DNA of 64,000 nucleotides from Monoplex corrugatus. Taxonomy: Eukaryota; Mollusca; Gastropoda; Littorinimorpha; Ranellidae. The notes beneath the pieces are model-generated. The model worked only from the letters and a program-made list of their open reading frames with translations. It searched no databases and was not told where the DNA came from. The stretch covers positions 45,179,964-45,243,963 of the forward strand of contig JAPXFY010000013.1 in the NCBI GenBank assembly GCA_030674185.1, written 5' to 3'. Position numbers and translations under genes: made by a program. Below are positions 10,567 through 20,711 of the stretch, piece after piece; positions within the stretch are counted from its first letter, which is position 1; every line of letters begins with the position of its first letter.

Positions 10567-11132
10567 AGTCTTATTCTTATTGCTGCTTAAAGCCCAGCCG
10601 ACTGTGTAGAGCCATATCAGGGCTGTAACCATTTCAATGCACATACAATACTTCAACTAGGAAAAAAATAAGGAAAAGAAATGAAGTACACATATCAATG
10701 CATTCAAGCACATAATCTAAGGACATGCCCCTGGCGTTGACTACTTCGTCCAATGTATCACACAGGGGATTTAAAAAACATACCTGAATACAAATTAAAA
10801 CACAACTAAGGACACTAAAACATATCTAAAAACGGATCTAAATCACTTCAAACTGCTTCTTCATATCTCACATCCCTTGAGCCATAAATGCACTTAATAC
10901 ATGTACCCAATTATCAATCCTAAGAGAAACGTACCGAAGACTTTATTGAAAACATACAGATGAATAGACCAGCAAAGCAGAAAATGATAGGAAGAAATGA
11001 TAGAAAGCAAAGGAACAAGGTAGAAAACAAAGAGTGACAGAAAAGAAGAAATTCCTAGCACACAATTTCCAGGTGGGGATACTACTTATACTGAAAGAGC
11101 CCCAGGCATCCCCATGGGGGGGGGGGGGGGGA
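10567..11132 (-). mobile_element. R550 repeat, copy 1
   Basis: Family consensus order on the plus strand: TTAAAGCCCAGCCGACTG, ATATCAGGGCT, ACAATACTTCAAC, GTACACATATCAATGCATTC, CTGGCGTTGAC, TAATACATGTACCCAATTATC, AAATGATAGGAAGAAATGA and GGCATCCCCATGGGG. The element is therefore on the minus strand with its 5' end at 11132, followed there by a G run. A GAGCCAGC match occurs on both flanks and may be a target-site duplication. Confidence 0.8.
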
Positions 11133-11540
11133 GGAGGGGGAGCCAGCTCGCTGAAATCATGTATAATTTATAAAAGGGGTATACACGGCAAGGTGGACAA
11201 TTTGAAGAATGTTTTCGGCTACTGTCCAAAGTTGAGCGGGAAGGGGCTGGTTGGGGTGCAAGCTTCTCCTCTCTGCTCCCCCCCCCCCCTCCTTTCTCTT
11301 TCCATCCATAGTTCATTTCTTTGAAGTGAAGCACAGGGTTACGAAACCATTTTGAAAAAGTTCACCAGTCAATGAGAAGAGTTTACTACTTACTAAAAGA
11401 CAAGGGGAATACGGGGACTGAGGTACTTGAACAGTAATTAAGTCGGTCGGGTGAATCTTCGCTTTCCTGTCTGCAAAACGAGCATCACTTTTTCAAGTCA
11501 ACTTAAAAAAGAAAACTAGGAGATTACTTCATATTGTATA
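11133..11540. other. Intronic sequence, no recognised feature
   Basis: Apart from C and G homopolymer runs nothing recognisable is seen. Open frames crossing it start in the R550 copy. Confidence 0.3.
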
Positions 11541-11544
11541 GGAG

Positions 11545-11700
11545 AAGTGTGTGCACGCGCACGCGTGCGTGCGTGTGTGTATGTGTTTTCCTAGGTCAAC
11601 ATGTGTGTAGATCTCGTGCCTGAAAATGTTTCGTGTATGACATCAAATACGCACGTTAAAGATCCTGTAAGAGCGAGAAAAGAGGTGTGTGTGTGTGTGG

Positions 11701-11754
<54 letters not shown>

Positions 11755-11765
11755 GAGAGAGAGAG

Positions 11766-11820
<55 letters not shown>

Positions 11821-11870
11821 AGAGAGAGAGAGTATTTGTGTATGTGTGTATGTGTGTATGTGTGTGACCG
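11545..11870. repeat. (GT)n and (GA)n microsatellite cluster
   Basis: GT with CGCACG interruptions (11550-11585), GT (11687-11707), two GA arrays (11709-11765 and 11775-11832) and a GTAT/GT tail. The ACGTTAAAGATCCTGTAAGAG sequence before it is of a kind often seen in molluscan SINE bodies, but only a fragment is present. Confidence 0.8.
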
Positions 11871-11929
11871 ACAGGTTGCTAAACATGGTGCTTGCTGTTT
11901 ACTGTTTCGTATTTCCCTAACATTGACCC

Positions 11930-12350
11930 CCCCCCCCCCCTCTCTCTCTCTCTCTCTCTGTAAGAGCGCGCACGCGCGTGTCTGTCTGTCGGTCCGTGTG
12001 ACATGTCGCTAAACACGAAGCTTGCTGTTCACGGTTTCTATTTCCACAACACGTGCACATTTCATCAACCACTTAGCTGTAATCCTTGTCTGTCGCCAGC
12101 CGGGCTCGGAGATCCTCAACCACACCGCTTGTCTTCCACTTGACCCAGTTGTAAAGCGGCTTAAAAGGATACCCCACGCCCCTACCCTTACCTTTCCTAC
12201 CTTACCCTACCCTGCACTATACGTTTGAGAGTATAAGTAGTCATGGCCTTGCCTGCAAACCAAGCGCGAGCCTTGTATTGGGTTATGTCTTGGCCTCAGC
12301 AGCTAAATGCCTTCTCTCCTGCCTGCAACGCATACAAACACAGCTGCTCG
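11930..12350. other. Intronic sequence with a C run and short (CT)n
   Basis: CCCCCCCC(CT)n at 11928-11960 and a TACCTTACCCTACCC patch at 12195-12215. No gene seen. A diverged repeat of the CTAAACATGGTGCTTGCTGTT block occurs twice (11878 and 12008). Confidence 0.35.
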
Positions 12351-12359
12351 TCTTGTCCT

Positions 12360-12695
12360 CAGAGAGAAAAAAAGTTTGACCAAGTCTAGTCCTCTCCTTA
12401 GCTCTCTGCACTGGTTGCCTATTTAAAACAGAGGTGAATATAAGCCGGTTACCTTGTGCTACAAATCTGTTCGTCAGTCTGCTCTGTTCGATCTTTCTGA
12501 TAACATAAGTATTTGTACAACTCGCACCTCGCGCTCAGCTTCGGAGTTACAGGATTTTATCAACTGTTGGTCGATTTTTCCCCCCGTTTGAGGACCATCT
12601 GCCTGGAACAGACTTTCACTTTGCCTTCCTCTAACATCTACCCTTTCTGCTTTAAAATCCTATCTAAAAACCCACCTCTTTTCCCGAAAATGAAT
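12360..12695 (+). pseudogene. C-terminal end of a CR1/L2-type LINE polyprotein
   Basis: Conceptual translation gives the usual C-terminal order of CR1/L2-like elements: LLSSLHWLPI, CYKSV, a loop region, GPSAWNRLSL and then ALKSYLKTHLFSRK. Stops interrupt it. The same order occurs, intact, in the LINE at 30440-32206 (LHWLPVSKRIQYK, SWNKLPLS, ALKTHLF), so the two are related clades. It is a 5'-truncated, dead copy. Confidence 0.65.
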
Positions 12696-12699
12696 TCTA

Positions 12700-12728
12700 C
12701 AGACAGACAGAGACAGACACACACAGAC

Positions 12729-12760
<32 letters not shown>

Positions 12761-13201
12761 CAGGCAGAGACAGAGACTGAGGGTGGGTGGGTGGCGTGGG
12801 GGTTGTCCTTAGATGCAGCATGTTCATACACACAGACATGCACGGTTGCAAGAGATAACATCACTATGTTCGGAGCACTGAGAGCATCGTCCCTGTTGTG
12901 TTGTGTACGTGAATGGAGAGAAAAGTCTGGGTATTTTGTCAATGAACTTTTCTTTTCTGTACACACGTCTTTCTCTTTGTCCGTCTGTCTGTCACTCACG
13001 TCCTGCTCATTCTCGTATACTCGAGAGAGGAAGGACAGAGAGGGGGACAGGGGAGAGAGAGAGAGGGGGGGGGGAGAGGAGAGGGGGGGGGAGAGAGAGA
13101 GGGAGGGAGCAGGAGAGAGAGATAGAGTGAGTGAGTGAGGACAGAGAAGAGAGAGAAGATAGATGATAGATAGATAGATAGAAGAGAGTAGAGAGAGAGT
13201 A

Positions 13202-13241
<40 letters not shown>

Positions 13242-13245
13242 ATAG
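12700..13245. repeat. Cluster of GA/GACA/GGGA microsatellites
   Basis: GACA/GA at 12700-12760 and purine-rich runs at 13025-13245 including short GATA units. The intervening 12820-12990 is unique-looking. Confidence 0.85.
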
Positions 13246-13249
13246 AAGC

Positions 13250-13700
13250 ATTTATGTCCTGGTGGACCTGTATTACAGCTAGTTCCAGCTATTCTGCACA
13301 TAAAATATAAGCTATAAAAAACAACAGCAGCAGCAACAACAACAACAGTAACAACAAAGCACAACGACAACAGTAACAACAAAGCAAAATGCATTAGTCA
13401 AAAGTAGAGAAATAATGACAAAATTAATGACTGCAAAGATACAAGTGAGGAAAAAGACAAAAATTAAAACAAAACTGAGAAAGAAACAGCGAGAATGAAG
13501 GGGGGGGGGGGGGGTGGGGGGGGGAGGGAGGAACAGACAGAAGACAGAGCCACATATATCCTGAAGGTTTAGGTGCAGTGTTGAAGCGATAACATCACCA
13601 TGTTAAGCATGCATTGTTTCTGCTCTGTGATTCAACCTTTACTTTTTTTCCTCTCGCTCTCTCCCTATTCTCTACTGCTGGATGCGGTGAGGCCTGGCTT
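13250..13700. other. Intronic sequence with (CAA)n-like and G-run patches
   Basis: AACAACAGTAACAAC triplet stretches at 13318-13390 and G runs at 13501-13525. No gene is recognised. Confidence 0.4.
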
Positions 13701-13706
13701 TCGTCA

Positions 13707-13880
<174 letters not shown>

Positions 13881-13884
13881 CAGA

Positions 13885-14212
13885 GGATTGATGATGTAAA
13901 ATTCAGATTGCTCTTCCCGTGGAGAAAGCCTCGCCGCAGTGCGGTACCACCCATTTTCCTAATTATTTTTTTCAGTCGGTGCTCGTGTATTTTTGTTTTC
14001 ATACGTAAGTGGACTTTGCCACACAATTTTGCCAGGGGCAAATCATTTGCTGCTGAAGGATCTTTACCACGATTCACACGGGACCTCGATTCAACGTCTT
14101 GTCCAAAAGACTAACACCTGCATCACAAGTAATTGAAGTTATTATCTAGAGGAGGTGGGGTTGGATTCCAACCTGGCAGAAATCCTTCTCAAGTAATAGG
14201 CGGGTCTGAGGC
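13885..14212 (-). mobile_element. SINE-C (tRNA-headed), reverse copy
   Basis: It shares with 28495-28922 the block AAATTCxxxTxGCxCTxCC...GGAGAAAGC, CGCCGCAGTGCGG, ACCACC and the ACGGGACCTCGATTCAACG region. On the minus strand the head reads TGGCTTAAGCC (A box) and GGTTGGAATCC (B box). It starts immediately after a microsatellite. Confidence 0.65.
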
Positions 14213-14269
14213 TTAAGCCACAGGGTGTCTCTCTCTTTCTCTCTCTTGGTCTTCTTCTCGCTTTTATTT

Positions 14270-14460
14270 TACTGAGCCAGCTGCTGATGTTGCATTCTGG
14301 GACCTACCAAACACTACGCTGACAGCACCACATGACTGCATGCACCACGAAGATGCACAGCAAATATGCCAGTTTTTGTGTTGAGGGATGGGGATTGAAC
14401 TCGAAACATCATTCCATGAATCCACAGTGCAATTAACAGGGCCAGTCTGCCCGAAAAAAC
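14270..14460 (-). mobile_element. SINE-A, reverse copy (head half)
   Basis: CACTACGCTGACAGCACCA, AATATGCCAGTTTTTGTGTTG, GGATTGAACTCGAAACATC and a GAATCCACAGTGC head follow the SINE-A order. A further B-box-like GGGTCGAACCCAAGATC lies at 14482-14500 and may be another SINE head. Confidence 0.6.
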
Positions 14461-14523
14461 AACACTGTGGCACGCTTGAGGGTCGAACCCAAGATCTTTG
14501 CGTTATCAACATGGCATTTCCTT

Positions 14524-15081
14524 TGTTATTATTGTCATTGTTATTGTTGTTTAAAGCCCAACCGACTGCATAGAGCCATGTCATGTCTATAACCGCTTCA
14601 AAACACACAAAACTTCAACAGGAAAAAAAAAGGAAAAAAAATTAAGTACACATATCATGCATTCGAGCACATAATCTCAGGACATGCCTCCGGCGTTGAC
14701 CGCTCCGTCCAATTTATCACACAGGGGATTTAAAAAACACACCTGAATACAAATAAAAGCATACCCAAGGACACCAAAACATATATAAAAACGGGCATAA
14801 ATTACCTAAAATTGCTCCCGCATATCTCACCTCTCTAGAGCCAAAAATGCACTTAATACATGTACCCAATTATCAATGCGAAAAAAAAGCACGTAAGACT
14901 TCATCGAACACATACAGGTGAATGGACCAGCATGGCAGAAAATGATAGGTAGAAATGACAGAAAGCAAAGGAACAAGACAGAAACAAAGAGAATGGCAGA
15001 AAAGAGGAAATTTCTAGCACACAATTTCCAGAAGGTGGGGATACTATTTATACTGAAAGAGCCCCCGGCATCCCCACGGGG
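14524..15081 (-). mobile_element. R550 repeat, copy 2
   Basis: Full-length copy. On the minus strand it keeps an open frame of 86 codons that ends at 14827 (SFSINSIPTFWK through FLALER), shared with other copies. The 3' tail is a CAATAA-type repeat (14524-14552). A TTTCCTT match on both flanks may be the target-site duplication. Confidence 0.85.
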
Positions 15082-15084
15082 TGA

Positions 15085-15490
15085 CACGTTTCCTTAACTT
15101 GCACAAAGCCATCATGCTCCGATCATTGTCATATGATTATGAGGGCAAGGGAAGGACTGGGAGGAAGGGAGAGAGGGAGGAAGGGAAGAAGGATCGTTAT
15201 CAAGGTCCACCACAGACAGGACGGAAGGTGACGATGGTGATGGTGGTGGGGAGAAGGAGAGAAGGCATGACAGGCGAAGGTTGGAAGGGATTTACGGTCT
15301 GGTGTGGACAATGTCATAAAAAGTGTTGGTGTCCTGTTTCCAATCTGTCCACTGATTGCTACTCATTTCTCCATGTCTGGCTCTGTCAGCCACAACCTGT
15401 TGTGTTGTGGTTCCATCTGCAGATCTCTGAAGACGTCTGTGGTTCCATGCCCGCCCCCACCCCCCCACTGCGGCTTGTTGTGGTGATGCT
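15085..15490. other. Intronic sequence, partly shared with 18985-19300
   Basis: The order here (ATCATGCTCCGATCA, GTCATATGATTATGAGG, AGGGAAG, ATCAAGGTCCACCACAGA, GATGGTG, GGTGTCCTGTTTCCAATCT) recurs after the R550 copy at 18888. So R550 copies 2 and 3 share downstream sequence, which points to a segmental duplication or a longer repeat. Confidence 0.55.
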
Positions 15491-15494
15491 TGTG

Positions 15495-15496
15495 CG

Positions 15497-15559
<63 letters not shown>

Positions 15560-15593
15560 TATGTGTATATGTGTGTTAGTGTTAGTGTTAGTG

Positions 15594-15629
<36 letters not shown>

Positions 15630-15806
15630 GTGTTAGTGTGTATGTGCGTGTTTGCTTGTGTGCGTGCGCACACTTGCATGCGTGCGCACACTTGTCTGCG
15701 TGCGAGTGTGGGCGTGCGAGCGTGAGTGTGTAGAGACATCTGTTGTGTGCGAGTTTTTGTGTTTTTTATAAGTATATATGTATAGGTGTGCGCGAAAGCG
15801 CAAGTT

Positions 15807-15880
<74 letters not shown>

Positions 15881-15921
15881 GTGTGTGTTTGTGTGCGCGC
15901 GCATGCGTGCGTGGTGTGTGT

Positions 15922-16000
<79 letters not shown>
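15495..16000. repeat. Long (GT)n arrays with a (GTGTTA)4 block and a (GA)n island
   Basis: GT at 15497-15552, GTGTTA repeated near 15575-15598, GT at 15599-15627, GT/CG steps to 15725, GT at 15808-15828, GA at 15829-15878 and GT at 15910-15998. The final array is about 80 bp. Confidence 0.9.
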
Positions 16001-16001
<1 letters not shown>

Positions 16002-16089
16002 CAACAGAACAGCAGAGGAAAACATGAACAATCAATACAGTTTACAACTAAGCAGTCAAAAATGACATGACAAAGATAGAAGAAGAAAA

Positions 16090-16096
16090 AGAAAAC

Positions 16097-16185
<89 letters not shown>

Positions 16186-16192
16186 GACAGAA
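16090..16192. repeat. (GA)n then (GACA)n microsatellite
   Basis: GA from 16098 to 16160 with two small breaks, then six GACA units. Confidence 0.9.
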
Positions 16193-16511
16193 AATCAAAC
16201 TGAAGGAAAGCGTACAAACAGATGTCAATTCATTTATGGACAGTGTACAGGGACCATTTTCTTTCAAGGACGAATGATCATGCTCAAGCTTAATGGTAGC
16301 ACCCTCCCCCTCCCTGCCCCCCCCCCCCTTCAAATGAAACTTATCCAGGTATGTAGAGGAAGCCAGTGGACATACTAAGGGGGTTATCTGTTACGTGTGT
16401 GCAAGGTAGTGGGGTGTGTGTGCATGCAATGCGCGTGCTTGTGTGTGGGTGTGCATGTGCATGCGTGTATCGAACGTGTGTGTGTACATATATAGGAGAC
16501 ATCCCTCTTGT

Positions 16512-16513
<2 letters not shown>

Positions 16514-16591
<78 letters not shown>
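16514..16591. repeat. (GT)39 microsatellite
   Basis: Uninterrupted GT repeat of about 78 bp. Confidence 0.95.
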
Positions 16592-16594
<3 letters not shown>

Positions 16595-16596
<2 letters not shown>

Positions 16597-16955
16597 GACA
16601 ATCGTTTAACGATATATTCCGTTTTGTATTCTTTAAGACTTGCAGTGCTCATATAACTATTTCTAATCATATAGATCTATCCCTATATGTTGGTATTCTT
16701 GATAAAAAAAATGACAACACTTGCTACAGTAATACAAGTCCTTAAAAAAATTCACCCTACTTATTACCATTACATAAAATACAATAATGATCAGTTATTT
16801 GGTAAAGTGGAATAATTACGCTTTCAACGTGGACGGTATGCCCTCAGTATACAAATGAAATCATTATTATTGATCAATCTTCATTTTCAAACGGTAAAGA
16901 TAATGACACAATATAAAAATGTTTGTTCGATTTTTCATTATCTGCCGTTATTATA
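16595..16955. other. AT-rich intronic sequence, nothing recognised
   Basis: No repeat or coding signal is seen. Confidence 0.35.
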
Positions 16956-16957
16956 AT

Positions 16958-17045
16958 CAGAGGGTTAACTGTAACCTACATCGAGTGGCCAACTTGATAA
17001 ATACTGGTGCTGGTGGGAGCACGACCAACCAGGTGCACATTTTTA
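16958..17045. repeat. Left copy of a ~90-bp direct repeat flanking a SINE-A
   Basis: The block AGAGGGTTAACTGTAACCTAC through CGACCAACCAGGTGCACAT recurs, with about a quarter of bases changed, at 17391-17480. A third relative lies at about 20965-21040. The two copies bracket SINE-A at 17050-17350. Confidence 0.6.
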
Positions 17046-17049
17046 CCCG

Positions 17050-17350
17050 CGTCTGGAGTTTGTTCGAGAGGGATTCATCGCACTCGAACAAATTCCATAT
17101 GAGCTTCTCCCAAAATCTGCCACATGTAATTTGGCAGGCTCCCTGAGGCACGCAAAGCCCTATGCGCTGACAAGGTCTTTGAAATAGAGAAGGAGGTGGG
17201 GAGAGGGAACCTATGAACCACTTAAAGCTGACACCAACGAAGGAAGGATAAGATTGGCAGCTAATATGCCAGTTTTTAATGTTGCGGACTGGGATGGAAC
17301 TCGAGATATCAGATACCGAGTCCACAGCTCTATCAAAACAGCCAACCAGC
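17050..17350 (-). mobile_element. SINE-A, reverse copy
   Basis: Near-complete: TTGTTCGAGAGGGATTCATCGC at the 3' side of the element, TCTGCCACATGTAATTTGGC, CTATGCGCTGACAAGGTCTT, GCTGACACCA, GCCAGTTTTTAATG, GGATGGAACTCGAGATATC (B box) and CCACAGCTCTATCAAAACAG (head). Confidence 0.75.
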
Positions 17351-17390
17351 CCGCAAAATGTTTGTGTGATGATCATTCTCTGTATTCTTA

Positions 17391-17560
17391 GAGGGTTAAT
17401 TGTAAAATTCATCGGGTGGCCGACATGATAAAACTAAGCATGGTGAAGCACGACCGACTTGGTGCACATTCACCTTTACTTACAACCATAAACTGTGTCT
17501 GCTGCAGTCGATATGTTGCACAATTACTTGGGTGAAATAACCAGGTATTCGTCGTCCAGG
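17391..17560. repeat. Right copy of the direct repeat, with extension
   Basis: It repeats 16958-17045 and then continues with TGTGTCTGCTGCAGTCGATA and GTTGCACAATTACTTG, which resembles 21090-21135. So the 16958, 17391 and 20960 blocks are members of one dispersed repeat. Confidence 0.5.
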
Positions 17561-17599
17561 TAATCATTAATCATCACAATCTGCACTTACCTCTTTGTC

Positions 17600-17613
17600 T
17601 CTCACTGTCTCTC

Positions 17614-17701
<88 letters not shown>

Positions 17702-17705
17702 CACA
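17600..17705. repeat. (CTGT)n(CT)n(AC)n compound microsatellite
   Basis: CTGT units at 17617-17640, CT to 17668 and AC to 17705. Confidence 0.9.
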
Positions 17706-17814
17706 TACTCAAATGATCTTTGTACTGACCACACAGGCACATGTAGCATACGCAAAATGAATCAAATCTGCTGTACATTCGAGTAAGAACAATCGATGTA
17801 CATATTCCGTGTTT

Positions 17815-18100
17815 CCCCGACTTAAGAGTTTCTTCAAGAGAGCTTCGATGCCCTGGGATAATTCAATATGCACTCCATCCAGACTGCCAATAATTATCAA
17901 GCTGACTTTGTTAGCCAGTACAAAACCCAATGCACTGGCAAGGTCCTGAAATGGAAAGGGGAGAGCGAAGAGAACGAGAACTCTTGAAACACTGAGCTGA
18001 CACCACCCGAGTGACTGGACCTGACCAGCAAACGGGCCAGCTTTTATGTTGCAGGCTAGGACTGCACTCAAGATGTGAAATCTTTTTAAGTCCACAGCTT
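17815..18100 (-). mobile_element. SINE-A, reverse copy, interrupted near its head by R550
   Basis: The body runs from TTCTTCAAGAGAGCTTCG-like sequence through CAATGCACTGGCAAGGTCCT, CTGACACCACCC and TTTTATGTTGCAGGCTAGGA to TCCACAGCT. R550 copy 3 is inserted there. The SINE head seems to resume at 18890 with a repeated TCCACAGCT followed by CAACTAACTGAGTC. That 9-bp repeat is a good target-site duplication. Confidence 0.7.
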
Positions 18101-18888
18101 GTTATTGCTACTGTTGTTGTTGTTGTTTAAAGCCCAGCCAACTGCATAGAGCCATATCAGGCCGGGCTATAACCGCTTCAAAACATACAATATTACAATA
18201 CTTCAACACAGGAAAAAATAAAAAAATTAAGTACACATATTAATCCATTCGCGCACATAATCTGCGCACATAATCTAAGTACACGCCCCTGGCGTCGATC
18301 ACTCCTTCCAATTTATCGCACAGGGGATTTAAAAAACACATCTGAATACAAATTTAAGCATAACATACATACATACATAAAAACGGGCATAAATTACCTA
18401 AAATTGCTTATGCATATATCACCTCCCTAGAGCCAAAACATTAATGCACTTAATACATGTTTTCAGTTATCAATCCTAATAAAAAGTACGCAAGACTTTA
18501 TCGAACATTTACAGGTGAATGGACCACAAGGCAGAAAATAATATGAAGAAATGACAGAAAGCAAAGGAACAAGGCAGAAACAAAGAGAGGGACAGAAAAG
18601 AGGAAATTTCTAGCACAGATTTTCCAGAAAGTGGGGATACTATTTATACTGAAAGAGCCCCTGGCATCCCCAACGGAAGGGAAGGGGGGGGGGGGTACGT
18701 GAGACTTAATTGAACACATACAGGTGAATAGACCAGCAAGGCAGAAAATGATAGGAAGAAATGACAGAAAGCAAAGGAACAAGATAGAAACAAAGAGAGT
18801 GACAGAAAAGAGGAAATTTCCAGCACACAGCTCCAGGTGGGGGTACAGTTTATATTGAAAGAGCCCCCGGCATCCCCAAGGGGGGAAT
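18101..18888 (-). mobile_element. R550 repeat, copy 3, with a tandem duplication of its 5' third
   Basis: The order is that of the family, but the block from GTACGCAAGACTTTATCG to the GGCATCCCCAACGG end (18486-18694) is repeated as 18695-18888. Both blocks end in a G run. TCCACAGCT flanks the whole (18091 region and 18890 region). A duplicated 5' part could come from recombination between the G/C-rich 5' ends of two elements. Confidence 0.8.
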
Positions 18889-18899
18889 CCACAGCTCAA

Positions 18900-19300
18900 C
18901 TAACTGAGTCTGTCAAAAGTCTGTGGTTCGTCTGAGGATGGAGCCCACAACCCCTTCCCGTCTTGACGTTCGTTTCCCAACCCTCACAAAAAAGTCATCA
19001 CATCCCGATAACTGTCATATCAATATGAGGAAGAAGGGACTGAGAGGGAAGGAGGGAGGAGGGATCCTTATCAAGGTCAACAACAGAGAAGGGGAAGGGG
19101 AGATGATGGTGTTAGCGGTTGGACGAGGGGGTGGGGGTTTGGAAAGATGAGATGGGGACATGACAAGTAAAGGCTGGAAGGGATTTATGGTGTGGACAGC
19201 GTCATAAAGTGTGGGTGTCCTGTTTCCAATCTCTCTATCGATTGCTTCTTTGCTGCGCTTTTGCTGGCCCATAGACACGAATACGGGAGACGGGAGAAAA
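18900..19300. other. Intronic sequence, paralogous to 15085-15370
   Basis: After the SINE head the same ordered blocks as at 15085-15370 occur. Also present is a GGAGCCCACAACCCC-type B-box remnant (18940). No gene. Confidence 0.45.
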
Positions 19301-19305
19301 CTAGC

Positions 19306-19860
19306 TCTGTCGCACTCTGTCCGTGATATGATCACAGACATGGACAGACAGATCAGACATTTTAGAATTTTAAAGTTGGTATGTTTCTGTCTTTTCTAAT
19401 ACTGTTGAGTTGGATCATTTTCTGTTTTGCCATTCCCGTTCTATTTTGATGGCTTAAGTACAGGTGCCATCATGAGCTGTAACTGAGCTTAAATATTCAA
19501 AAATCACTCACGTTTTCTTCACAGTCTTCTTGATTTGAATATCTCGATATGCTTGACTTTCTTCTCCTTCTTGACGCATAAATTTCATCTTCTTGGCGTT
19601 TAGATTTAGACCTGCCTTCTTGACATTAAGACAGGCAATCAGCTCTGTCATACTCTGTGATATGATTATTGATCATAGACATGTACAGGGAGACCAGCAT
19701 CAGCTCTGTCACACCCTGTAATATGATTACTGACCATAGACATATATAGGGAGACTGGCAATTAGCTCTGTCGTACTCGTGTGTTATGATCATAGACATG
19801 GATAGGGAGACAGTCAGCTAGTTCTATCATACTCTTGAGATATGATCGCTTCACAATGCC
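19306..19860. repeat. ~75-bp degenerate minisatellite (AGCTCTGTCATACTCTG units)
   Basis: Units of the form AGCTCTGTC(A/G)(T/C)ACTCTG..GATATGATxx..CATAGACATG.ACAGGGAGAC occur at about 19303, 19640, 19709, 19763 and 19815. Between 19400 and 19635 the sequence is non-repetitive. Confidence 0.7.
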
Positions 19861-19945
19861 GCGGGGCTTGAGAGCAAATGGATCTAAATGTATACCTTTT
19901 AACTAGCGTCAATTCCATTTTGTTTTTGCGTTCTACTCAAACCTA

Positions 19946-20115
19946 CCAGCAATGCGCAAGCATGCTGACGAAGCCTGTGAAAAACCCTATGCGCTGGCAA
20001 GGTCTTGAAATGAGGGTGAGGGCAGGGACCTGTGAAATATTAAGCTGACACCACGAGAATGATGGAAACATTAAGGTGGGCAGCGAACAGGGCGGTTTTT
20101 ATGTAGCAGGCTGGG
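19946..20115 (-). mobile_element. SINE-A, reverse fragment fused to a LINE tail
   Basis: AACCCTATGCGCTGGCAAGGTCTTGAAATGAGG-type body (split here as AAACCCTATGCGCTGG and CAAGGTCTTGAAATG), TTAAGCTGACACCACGAGAA, TTTTTATGTAGCAGGCTGGG. It breaks off at about 20115 and LINE coding sequence follows directly, so one element has inserted into or replaced part of the other. Confidence 0.65.
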
Positions 20116-20487
20116 TATATATTGAGGCAGCCGAGATGTGGTTTCTAAGAAGAATGTTGAGAGTTCCATGGACAGCAAAGAAAACAAACGAGACAATCTT
20201 GATGGAGGCAGACACAAGTAGATCATTCATAAGGAAGATTAGGAAAAGACAGGCAACATTTATAGGCCATTTTATGAGGAAGGGGGATTTGGAGCACCTG
20301 GTTACAACGGGAAAACTGGAGGGAAAGAGAGCACCAGGTAGACCCAGAGAGAAAATGCAAGACGAACTTGCGGAGTGGCTGAAGACGAGGTGGGTGGAGG
20401 AGATGCTTGGGGCAACAAGAAAAAGAGACAGATGGAAGTCCATGATCGCCAACGCCATGCGGCAGGGCACCTGATGATGATGATGAT
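20116..20487 (+). pseudogene. C-terminal fragment of a non-LTR retrotransposon with (GAT)n tail
   Basis: A continuous frame gives AAEMWFLRRMLRVPWTAKK, IRKRQATFIGHFMRK, GKRAPGRPREKMQDEL, RDRWKSMIANAMRQGT and a stop at about 20472, then GATGATGATGATGATGAG. This is the characteristic post-RT C-terminus (the WFLRRMLR and IGHxxRK motifs) of a common animal LINE type. The frame is open but the element is 5'-truncated, so it is dead. A second copy of the same family lies at 47178-47615 on the minus strand. Confidence 0.8.
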
Positions 20488-20526
20488 GAGGCTTAGTGTC
20501 TGATAGCTCCCGTTTTCCCTCTCCCT

Positions 20527-20690
20527 CATTCCAAGACCTTGCCAGCGCCCAGCATTTTGCGCAGGTTCAAGGCGTCTGCAAGTCGATAACTGGTAGATTC
20601 AGGTGTAGTGCATTTGCAACTGTCCTGGCTGTGATTTATCCCCTCTTGAACAAACTCTAAACTCCATGTTCCTCTTTGCAACTCATCCGA
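20527..20690 (+). mobile_element. SINE-A, forward fragment (3' part)
   Basis: It begins TTCCAAGACCTTGCCAGCGC and has the reverse order of the other copies: GCGCAGGTTCAAGGCGTCTGC, ATAACTGGTAGATTCAGG, TTGAACAAACTCTAAACTCC. The head is missing. Confidence 0.6.
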
Positions 20691-20711
20691 ATTACATCTA
20701 TAACCCGAGTG

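Noticed and set aside
15575..15598. Telomeric repeat from GTGTTAGTGTTA
   Set aside because: Only four units of a six-base motif inside a (GT)n array; more simply a microsatellite variant.
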